46,271 nt of DNA from a virus. The stretch lies in the IMG/VR virus record IMGVR_UViG_3300044611_000053, positions 1 to 46,271 of that record, one strand, 5' to 3'. Positions 1 through 6,162 of the stretch are shown here, piece by piece. Each line of letters begins with the position of its first letter. Positions within the stretch are counted from its first letter, which is position 1. Under the pieces are notes generated by a model. The model searched no databases. It was not told the origin of the DNA and saw nothing but the letters and a program-made list of their open reading frames with translations. The translations under genes were made by a program, and so were the position numbers.

Positions 1-654
1 TGAAACCACTTTTCCGTTAGCATCTGCACCAGCAACAGAATATACTCCAGTTACACAAGCAGGAAACCCGATATGATTTTTCTTTGAATCGTTACCAGTT
101 GCTACAAAGGTTGCAACATTATTTGATTTTAAAGTAGCAACGGAAGACTCAACTAAAGTATCTTTTGGACAGGTTCCTGGTGGAAAGTTACTTCTAGACT
201 GACTAATAGATACTGCCTTAATATTAAATTTAGATGAGTTTATTGAAATCCATTCAAGAGCACGAGCCATTGATACTCCATGTTGTTTAATCATTGAAAA
301 TGTGTCATAAACTTCTTCATCCGAAATGCGAATAAATACAATTTTAATATTTGGATTAATTACTGTTGCAATTTTTGCCATGTTGTAACCATGACCAACA
401 CCTTCAATATTAAAATTATTTACTGATGCAGTTCCTTTTCCCTCAGAAAAAGAATAAGATCCTTTTGAATCTGTTAATGTTTTACCATTAGGACAAGTGT
501 TTAAAGTAAAACAAACTTCATAAACGACATTTGTAAACTTTGATGAGTCAATTGCTATATCAATAATTGCAATTGTTTGATTTTCTGCTGCTTGAACTGG
601 TTGAACTAATACAAGTCCAAACACTAATGCTAACAAACCCACTACTTTTTTCAT
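1..654 (-). CDS. Secreted subtilisin-like (S8) serine protease, 3' end cut by window edge
   Basis: Open from an ATG at 654 to the window edge without a stop; 218 residues are visible. The ATG follows GGAG at good spacing. Residues 1-22 form a classic signal peptide (MKKVVG, hydrophobic core, cleavage near QAA). The motif AIIDIAIDS (about residues 29-37) fits the catalytic Asp region of subtilases, GVGHGYNMAKIA (about 86-97) the catalytic His region, and ATGNDSKKNHIGFPACV (about 187-203) the oxyanion Asn region. The catalytic Ser (GTS motif) should lie past the edge, so activity cannot be confirmed. Inference: an exported protease acting on the cell envelope or outside the cell. It is last in a run of exported or proteolytic genes and probably co-transcribed with the acidic gene just upstream. 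Confidence 0.8.
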   Translation of the reverse strand, partial: MKKVVGLLALVFGLVLVQPVQAAENQTIAIIDIAIDSSKFTNVVYEVCFTLNTCPNGKTLTDSKGSYSFSEGKGTASVNNFNIEGVGHGYNMAKIATVINPNIKIVFIRISDEEVYDTFSMIKQHGVSMARALEWISINSSKFNIKAVSISQSRSNFPPGTCPKDTLVESSVATLKSNNVATFVATGNDSKKNHIGFPACVTGVYSVAGADANGKVVS

Positions 655-666
655 TTTTTCTCCATG

Positions 667-888
667 TTAATTTTCTTTGATTTTAATTACTACTTGGCAA
701 GGGTCTCCGCCCTCTTCCCACTCTTGTTGCTCTTCTTCATTCATATAGGGATCACCCTCATGAGTATTACAAAACGGTTCAGTTACCCATCCACGTTCAA
801 TTCCGTTTTCAAGCCAAATCTCAAACTCTTTATAGTCTAAGTCTTTGTCTTGAATATTATTTAAAATTTCTTCCCATTCTTCGGACAT
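667..888 (-). CDS. Small acidic conserved phage protein
   Basis: 73 residues, very rich in Glu and Asp. The C-terminal half holds a Cys/His pattern (FCNTHEGDPYM, then GGDPCQVVIKI) that I recall from small phage proteins of unknown function; it could bind metal, but this is not shown. The ATG at 888 is the seventh base after a TATACT box that has a TTGACG box 17 bases further up, so the mRNA may start at or next to the ATG (leaderless). An AGGAG lies 12 bases before the ATG, too far for an ideal ribosome site. It sits between the HslV-like peptidase and the secreted protease. Function unknown. Confidence 0.75.
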   Translation of the reverse strand: MSEEWEEILNNIQDKDLDYKEFEIWLENGIERGWVTEPFCNTHEGDPYMNEEEQQEWEEGGDPCQVVIKIKEN

Positions 889-894
889 ATTATA

Positions 895-923
895 AGTATA
901 CTCCTAAAGGCTTACTACGTCAA
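895..923 (-). promoter_or_regulatory. Sigma70-type promoter for the acidic protein gene
   Basis: Read on the minus strand: TTGACG (918-923), 17-base spacer, TATACT (895-900). The predicted start falls on the ATG at 888. The promoter overlaps the end of the upstream peptidase gene. Confidence 0.7.
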
Positions 924-1428
924 CTGGGCCCATGCATGATGGGTTAAATTTAATTGCAGCATTTACTGCTTGCATTACTCTATTCCTTGCATTTTTTTGT
1001 TTATCTGTTGCATATAAAACTCCATAAGCATACTCTGCTCCAGAACCCATAGCCAAATATGGCAGGGTATATTTAGATAAAGACATATCTGCAGAACTAT
1101 GCTCATAAATTTGTCCACGAACACAGATAATTAAACCAAGGTCTCCGTCTTTAGATGTGTCTACCCAGAACTCATTGTAAAATTCTTTTAGTTCTTTAAC
1201 AAACCTTGTCTGCATAAACCTATCTGTGTCTTTAATATTAGGGGCAGTTGGTTTAAAGTTATAACGGATTCTTTCTCCGTCCATTGCTCCAGCATACCCA
1301 ATAAGATATGGGCCTATCTTCCAAACCTTTGGTGCTTCAAGTGCTAGAATGGTTCCATCATCTGATGCTCCACGATCTCCAGCCATATAAACTTTATCTT
1401 CATGGCGAACAACAGCGATGCAAGTCAT
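904..1428 (-). CDS. HslV/proteasome beta-like Thr (Ntn) peptidase
   Basis: 174 residues from the ATG at 1428, chosen because a strong GGGAGGGG precedes it by seven bases; an in-frame ATG at 1455 has no ribosome site and lies inside the promoter output region. After Met removal the chain begins TCIAVV, with Thr1 as nucleophile. AGDRGAS puts Asp at 17 and APKV puts Lys at 33, the catalytic spacing of HslV and proteasome beta subunits. AMGSGAEYAYG near 125-135 matches the family GSG turn. No propeptide is needed, as in HslV. No HslU, ClpX or other unfoldase is encoded in the window. Inference: a ring peptidase that uses a host ATPase or degrades short peptides. It has its own strong promoter. 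Anbu or another Ntn subfamily is possible. Confidence 0.82.
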   Translation of the reverse strand: MTCIAVVRHEDKVYMAGDRGASDDGTILALEAPKVWKIGPYLIGYAGAMDGERIRYNFKPTAPNIKDTDRFMQTRFVKELKEFYNEFWVDTSKDGDLGLIICVRGQIYEHSSADMSLSKYTLPYLAMGSGAEYAYGVLYATDKQKNARNRVMQAVNAAIKFNPSCMGPVDVVSL

Positions 1429-1458
1429 GACAAACCCCTCCCAGATTAGGTACATTTA

Positions 1459-1488
1459 AGTATACCATTGCCCCAGGAGGGGTGTCAA
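1459..1488 (-). promoter_or_regulatory. Strong promoter for the HslV-like gene
   Basis: Minus strand: perfect TTGACA (1483-1488), 18-base spacer, TATACT (1459-1464) preceded by TGG (extended -10). The spacer holds CCCC-TCCT-GGGG, a short inverted repeat that could be an operator. Confidence 0.82.
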
Positions 1489-1506
1489 GCAAGGTCTATA
1501 TTATGA

Positions 1507-1791
1507 CTAATTAGCCTTTTTGTCTACTGATTTAAACGCATCATTGATTTCTGCCAATGATAGTTTTCCATCGTCCAAAAAAGCCCTAGCCAGCCTTTCA
1601 ATAACTGTTGCTACTCCTAATAGTCCTGCAAGCATAACTGCCTGTATGGTGTCAATTCCTACTACGGCTCCCGCTCCCAAGACTGATAGTCCTGATGCTG
1701 CGAATACCGCAAGAATTCTCATTAAGATATTTGTTATTGCCTTCTGTGGGTGTTCATTTTTTGGGGGTTCTACTACTTTTTTAACTGCCAT
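1507..1791 (-). CDS. Small membrane protein, holin-like
   Basis: 94 residues. A charged N-terminus (about 1-20) is followed by a hydrophobic stretch of about 45 residues that can form two membrane helices with a turn at GAGAVVGID, then a polar tail. The tail segment DDGKLSLAEINDAF resembles an EF-hand-type loop and echoes the DG repeats of the large exported protein two genes upstream. Start ATG overlaps the upstream stop as TAATG. Size, topology and pairing with another tiny membrane protein fit a phage holin, but no lysin is visible nearby, so the role is an inference. Confidence 0.6.
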   Translation of the reverse strand: MAVKKVVEPPKNEHPQKAITNILMRILAVFAASGLSVLGAGAVVGIDTIQAVMLAGLLGVATVIERLARAFLDDGKLSLAEINDAFKSVDKKAN

Positions 1792-1979
1792 TATTCATCA
1801 TCCTTCCAGTCTTTATTTCTAATTGGATAAGTAATAGCCCATGCAAACATTGTTGCCATAATTGCTACACCAACAATTTGCTTGGCTGATCCGTCCAGTA
1901 CTACATATGCAATAAACATACCAAGTAAAGTCCATAACTGATCAATCATATCCTGCATTACTTTCTTTATTATTTTCAT
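1791..1979 (-). CDS. Small two-helix membrane protein
   Basis: 62 residues with two likely membrane helices (LWTLLGMFIAYVVL and IVGVAIMATMFAWAI) and a charged C-terminus NKDWKDDE. The start overlaps the upstream stop as ATGA, with AAGGA just before it, so it is translated in step with the exported protein. Together with the next small membrane protein it could be a holin/antiholin pair or part of a membrane complex with the exported protein. I do not recognise a specific family. Confidence 0.6.
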   Translation of the reverse strand: MKIIKKVMQDMIDQLWTLLGMFIAYVVLDGSAKQIVGVAIMATMFAWAITYPIRNKDWKDDE

Positions 1980-4897
1980 GGTTTCCTTCTCCTTATTCTT
2001 GGGTCTCCCCCGCTGGGTGCACCGCCACTTGAGCCTCCACCAGGTGTTGGGGTTGTTCCGCCTGCGGCTCTTGCTGCAGAGGCTGCTGCGTTAGTTGCCG
2101 CTCCTGCTGCTGCTCCTGCCACTGTTACAGCATTTAGGGCTGCTCCAGTTGCAACTACTGTTGCTACAACCATCTTGGTTGCTTCTTCTCTTTCTTCTTC
2201 AGTCATGTCTGCACCTATACTTCCAAGGGCAGCAATGGCTGCTCCTGGATCGCTAAACAATTCTTCTGTAAATGCTGCTATATCTGTAACTATTTCAATT
2301 TGTGCGCCTACTTCTGCTGTAATAACTACTTCTTGTCCGCTTTCGCTAGTACGAATTTCAACTGGTGTATCTGGTGGCAAGTCTGCTAATTTAATTCCAG
2401 CATCTGCTACTTGTTCTTTTGTAAGATTTTCACCTTCTGGCACTGATTGTATTAATGCATCAGCAACAATTTCTTTTTCTGCGGTAGACATATTTCCGTC
2501 AGTAGACACTAAGGCTACGATTGCTGCAACATCTTCTTTTGAAACTTCTCCATCAGATGCAAGTGCTTCAAGTACAGCCTCTTGATCTGCAGTAGAAACT
2601 TTTCCATCTTCTGCCAATGCTTCAATTAATTGATCAGTTTCTTTTGCATCAATTTCCCCATCTGCTGCCATAGACTCTGCAATTGCTTCAACTTCTGTGC
2701 TATCTATTTCCCCGTCTAATAATGCTTCATCAACCGTATTGTTTACTTCTTCTTCTGATCCCGTCACTGGTTCTGTATCAATTGGCTCTGTTTCCACAGG
2801 TTCTGTTTCTATAGGTTCTGTTTCTATAGGTTCTGTTTCTATAGGTTCTGTTTCTATAGGTTCTGTTTCTATGGGCGTAGTGTCTACAGGTTCTGTTTCT
2901 ATAGGTTCTGTTTCTATGGGCTCTGTCTCCACAGGTGTGGTGTCTACAGGTTCTGTTTCCACTGGCTCTGTGTCTACAGGTTCTGTTTCCACTGGCTCTG
3001 TGTCTACAGGTTCTGTTTCCACTGGCTCTGTGTCTACAGGTTCTGTTTCCACTGGCTCTGTGTCTACTGGTTCTGTTTCCACAGGTGTGGTATCAACTGG
3101 CTCTGTGTCTACTGGTTCTGTTTCCACAGGTGTGGTATCAACTGGTGTGGTAGTTACTGGTGTAGTGTCTACAGGTGGCACGACTACTGGTGTAGTGTCT
3201 ACAGGTGGCACGACTACTGGTGTAGTGTCTACAGGTGGCACGACTACTGGTGTAGTGTCTACAGGTGGCACGACTACTGGTGGTTCAACTGTTACAGGTG
3301 TGGGTGCTGGCGCAGGAGCAGGAATTGCATTAATTACTGCTTGTGCTGTAGCAATGACTGTTGGGGCTGCCAATACTGATTCTACTGCTGTTGAAACAAC
3401 TGCAATATCTGCTACTTTTGTAGTTAATGTTGTAGTTGCTGTCTCTAATGCAGTCACAGTATTTTGTGAAACAGTTGCTACTGGTGCAATAACTGTATTT
3501 GTATTTGCTGTATTTGTTGCAACAACGGCTGTAATTGCTGAGTTTAATGTAGCAATTTGTGCGTTTGCTGTATCAATTGCTGCCAATACTGTTGCATTGT
3601 TTGGATCTGGGGCAGGAGTAAATTCAGCGCCTTGACTGATTGTTCCAGTAAACCCTGTTGTAGTGCTTGTATTAACAATAGGAGTTAATGTACCTCCAGT
3701 AGCTTCTCTTACATTAAACCTAGCCCCATTTGGAATAGGACCAGTTACGCTAACGTCTGCTTGCCATGCACCATCTGAAGGATTAACATCCGCATTAAAT
3801 CTAACTTGAGTCATTTGTGTCTCGGCGGTAGTTAAAGGATAAACTCTAAGATCCCAGGCAACGCTCAGTGTATTAGTAGTTGTTGAGTATGTAATTCCAG
3901 ATCCATTACTCCATGTAGTCCAGTCGTATCCTGCTATAGATATAGAAGGTGCATTAGGAGTTGTATGATATGTACCACCTTCATTTACTCCAAAAGTAAT
4001 AGTTGCATTGGATCCAACATAAACATTGTTATATGTGACTCCACCCATTTGTAAATTAAATGGAAGGTTCATGCGGATACCCGCATCATCTGTATTTGCT
4101 AAAACATTTGATGTTGTTCCAACTGTGGCTACCAAAGCATTGACTGCATCTTGAGCATTATTAATAGCAACATTTGCCTGAGTTAATTGTGTCTGTGCCT
4201 CTGTAGTTGCGGTAGTTGCTGCTGCTACTGCCGTGGTTGCAGTTGCTACCGTTGCTGTTGCTTCAGTTACTGCTGTCTGTGCTGCTTGAACTGTAGTGGA
4301 GGCTGTTGCAGCCTGTGCTACTTCTGTTGCAATTGCTGTTGCTACTTCTGTAACTGTAGTTGGGGTCTGTGTCATTAATGGGGTTGCTGTTGCCAATACC
4401 GTTGCAGTTGCAGCCTCAACCACTGGAGTTGCTGCCGTGATAGCCGTTTGTGCTACAGCAACTTCTGGAGTCTGTGTTGTTGCGGTTACAGGTATTGCTG
4501 CAATTGCTGTGGTTACGGCAGTTACTACGGTAGTAACGTCTTGTGTTACTGTTGCTGCTGTTTCTACAACTGTGGAAACATTTGATACTTCTGCTACGGC
4601 AGTGGTGGCTGCTGTGACTGCAGTAGTTGCTGCTGCTACGGCCGTGTTAGATGTTGTTACTGCCTGTACTGCAGTCGCAATAGTTACTGTTGCTGTATCT
4701 GAGGCTTGTGCTGCTTGTGCTACTTCTGTTGTTGCAGTTGCAATGGCTGTATTTACTGCCTGCTGTGCAGGGCTTACAACAACCTGCTCTGCTGGAGGCG
4801 GGACATCATTGGCATGGGCCAGATCAGCTGGAGAGAATATCATCCATAATGTTAAAAATAACCCCACTAACCCTGATCTGATTAGTATGTTTTTAAT
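1976..4897 (-). CDS. Large exported repeat protein (probable ATT start)
   Basis: About 973 residues. With the ATT at 4897 as start, AAGGAG lies six bases upstream and the N-terminus reads as a complete signal peptide (KNILIR, hydrophobic core, AHA cleavage near 29). The later GTG at 4867 lacks a clear ribosome site and would remove the positive N-region. Order of parts: Ala/Thr/Val-rich low-complexity segment (30-260); a beta domain near 275-390 with LPFNLQMGGVTYNN and VGSNATITFG, like an SNG-type extracellular domain; a second Ala/Thr-rich segment; Pro-rich PPVDTTPVVV repeats; 5-residue TEPV/TEPI repeats (to about 709); six DG-containing helix repeats resembling EF-hand loops (about 715-840); a hydrophobic Ala/Val helix; and a Gly-rich tail ending RIRRRKP. 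Probably a cell-surface or virion-surface protein. Function unknown. Confidence 0.75.
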   Translation of the reverse strand: MKNILIRSGLVGLFLTLWMIFSPADLAHANDVPPPAEQVVVSPAQQAVNTAIATATTEVAQAAQASDTATVTIATAVQAVTTSNTAVAAATTAVTAATTAVAEVSNVSTVVETAATVTQDVTTVVTAVTTAIAAIPVTATTQTPEVAVAQTAITAATPVVEAATATVLATATPLMTQTPTTVTEVATAIATEVAQAATASTTVQAAQTAVTEATATVATATTAVAAATTATTEAQTQLTQANVAINNAQDAVNALVATVGTTSNVLANTDDAGIRMNLPFNLQMGGVTYNNVYVGSNATITFGVNEGGTYHTTPNAPSISIAGYDWTTWSNGSGITYSTTTNTLSVAWDLRVYPLTTAETQMTQVRFNADVNPSDGAWQADVSVTGPIPNGARFNVREATGGTLTPIVNTSTTTGFTGTISQGAEFTPAPDPNNATVLAAIDTANAQIATLNSAITAVVATNTANTNTVIAPVATVSQNTVTALETATTTLTTKVADIAVVSTAVESVLAAPTVIATAQAVINAIPAPAPAPTPVTVEPPVVVPPVDTTPVVVPPVDTTPVVVPPVDTTPVVVPPVDTTPVTTTPVDTTPVETEPVDTEPVDTTPVETEPVDTEPVETEPVDTEPVETEPVDTEPVETEPVDTEPVETEPVDTTPVETEPIETEPIETEPVDTTPIETEPIETEPIETEPIETEPIETEPVETEPIDTEPVTGSEEEVNNTVDEALLDGEIDSTEVEAIAESMAADGEIDAKETDQLIEALAEDGKVSTADQEAVLEALASDGEVSKEDVAAIVALVSTDGNMSTAEKEIVADALIQSVPEGENLTKEQVADAGIKLADLPPDTPVEIRTSESGQEVVITAEVGAQIEIVTDIAAFTEELFSDPGAAIAALGSIGADMTEEEREEATKMVVATVVATGAALNAVTVAGAAAGAATNAAASAARAAGGTTPTPGGGSSGGAPSGGDPRIRRRKP
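2941..3060 (-). repeat. Four identical 30-bp tandem copies
   Basis: The plus-strand 30-base unit TGTCTACAGG/TTCTGTTTCC/ACTGGCTCTG is repeated four times without change, coding for alternating VDTEP and VETEP. Confidence 0.92.
3161..3280 (-). repeat. Four identical 30-bp tandem copies
   Basis: The plus-strand 30-base unit TGTAGTGTCT/ACAGGTGGCA/CGACTACTGG is repeated four times without change, coding for PPVDTTPVVV. Confidence 0.92.
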
Positions 4898-4944
4898 ATT
4901 TTTCTCCTTATATAGCCCTAGTGGTGGATATGACTAATAAGTTT

Positions 4945-4953
4945 ATTATACCA
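4945..4953 (-). promoter_or_regulatory. Extended -10 promoter for the exported repeat protein
   Basis: Minus strand TGGTATAAT. No good -35 box is seen 17-18 bases upstream, where a terminator U-tract lies. It gives a leader of about 40 bases before the ATT start. Confidence 0.6.
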
Positions 4954-4960
4954 TTTTTAT

Positions 4961-4997
4961 ATAAAAAGAAAGAGGGCTGGCACTTAGCCAACCCTCT
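4961..4997 (-). terminator. Rho-independent terminator after the 5014-6120 gene
   Basis: Minus strand: hairpin with outer stem GAGGG/CCCTC, one mismatch, inner stem TGGC/GCCA and a five-base loop (4971-4997), followed by TTTCTTTTT. It lies just after the stop of the exported Ig-like protein gene. Confidence 0.82.
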
Positions 4998-5013
4998 AAC
5001 TTATTAAGTTAAG

Positions 5014-6120
5014 TTACTTCTTTAGAGCAACCTTAGCCTTTGGATTCTTTGCGTTCCACTTCTTTGCAAGAGCGTTATACTCTGCAACATAAGTTGCCTT
5101 CGCAAGATCTGCAGAAGCCTTTGCTGCTGCTAGTTCTAATGCTGATGCAGTTTTTGCATCTGCAAGTGCCTTGTCTGCTGCAGCCTTTGCAAGTGCTGCG
5201 TCTGCAGTTGCCTTAGCCAGTGCTGCATTTGCTGTTGCAAGTGCTGCATCTGCTGCTGCTTTAGCAGCAGTTGCTGCTGTTGCTGCTGTTAATGCATCTG
5301 CTGCACGGGCAGCAACTGAGGCTGCTAGTTGTGCAGTAAGTGATGCATTGATTGTAGCAAGATCAGAAACTGTAACGAACTTTGTAACAGACTTAACTGC
5401 TACTGGAAGTCCATCAACATCTGTTGCTGTAATTGCAAAGTTAATTGCTGCATTGCCCGCTGTTGCAGGATATGTAACTGTAACCTTTGAGATACCAGTT
5501 GTAGTATCTGATGCTGCTGATGCAACTGAAACTGTTGCTCCAATAACTGTAACTACTGGTGTAGTTGCTGTTGGAATGTTTCCAAATACGTCTGTTACCT
5601 TTGTTGAATACTCAACAACGGCTGAAGTATTTGCATTTGCTGCTACTGTTGTATCTAGGTTGTAAGCAGGACCTGCTGTACCCTTAACATAATAGACATA
5701 AACATTGCCAGCGTTTGTAATTGTTACAGTGCCAGTAGCAGTTGACTTTGTGTAAACATAAAATTCTGCTGTTGTGCCTGTTCCAGTATTAACTGAATAT
5801 GATGTAACTCCTGAAGCAGAAGTTACTGGTGCAGTTGTTGTGTGAAGTGCTGGCACAATAAATGCTCCTGATGTTACAACAGAAACTACTGTTCCTGTGT
5901 CAACACCAGTTAGAGCAAACTTAACTGCGTCCAATACTTCTACCTTGTTGTCAGATGGAACAGTTACTGATGCTGCACCTGCTAGGGTATTTGCATCTGT
6001 GTCTGCAACTGCGTTTACAGTTACTGCAATAGTTGGTACAGCGTGTGCTGGAACCATTGCAAGTACTGTACCAGCCAAGGCTGCAGCCATGACTAGACTA
6101 ATCTTCTTAAATGAATTCAT
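5014..6120 (-). CDS. Exported Ala-rich protein with beta domains and coiled coil
   Basis: 368 residues; ATG preceded by AAGGAG at good spacing. Residues 1-27 form a signal peptide (MNSFKKISLVMAAALAGTV to AHA). Residues 28-270 are Thr/Val/Ala-rich with patterns typical of Ig-like beta sandwiches (for example FAITATDVDGLPVAV). Residues 273-345 form an Ala/Lys/Asp heptad-rich coiled coil. The C-terminus YNALAKKWNAKNPKAKVALKK is strongly basic and resembles a tail I associate with exported proteins of freshwater actinobacteria; this link is from memory and unproven. The gene lies directly downstream of the terminase large subunit and ends in a clear terminator. It may mimic or cover host surface proteins, or decorate the virion. 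No enzymatic motif is seen. Confidence 0.7.
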   Translation of the reverse strand: MNSFKKISLVMAAALAGTVLAMVPAHAVPTIAVTVNAVADTDANTLAGAASVTVPSDNKVEVLDAVKFALTGVDTGTVVSVVTSGAFIVPALHTTTAPVTSASGVTSYSVNTGTGTTAEFYVYTKSTATGTVTITNAGNVYVYYVKGTAGPAYNLDTTVAANANTSAVVEYSTKVTDVFGNIPTATTPVVTVIGATVSVASAASDTTTGISKVTVTYPATAGNAAINFAITATDVDGLPVAVKSVTKFVTVSDLATINASLTAQLAASVAARAADALTAATAATAAKAAADAALATANAALAKATADAALAKAAADKALADAKTASALELAAAKASADLAKATYVAEYNALAKKWNAKNPKAKVALKK

Positions 6121-6162
6121 TCTTTCTCCTTGTTAGTTTTATCTGATACTTTGACCAGAATG

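Larger units (their letters stand above)
2769..3290 (-). repeat. 15-bp/30-bp minisatellite inside the exported protein gene
   Basis: Tandem units of 15 bases (plus-strand consensus GGTTCTGTTTCTATA) encode repeated (V/I)(E/D)T(E/T)P. Units keep the reading frame. Runs of identical copies are seen at 2799-2858, 2941-3060 and 3161-3280. Confidence 0.9.

Noticed and set aside
1507-1979. Firm holin call for the two small membrane proteins
   Set aside because: Topology fits but no lysin is adjacent in the window and no specific family was recognised; kept as holin-like only.
2941-3280. Regular 30-base repeats that might suggest a CRISPR array
   Set aside because: Copies are directly adjacent without unique spacers and lie in frame within a coding sequence.
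2697-3635. Long plus-strand open frame of Ser/Val/Gly repeats opposite the exported protein gene
   Set aside because: It is the mirror of the in-frame minisatellite; 15-base units keep all frames open. No ribosome site, wrong strand for the whole window.
4187-4937. Plus-strand open frames rich in Cys, Ala and Val
   Set aside because: Mirror of Ala/Thr/Val low-complexity coding on the minus strand; no promoter or ribosome site.
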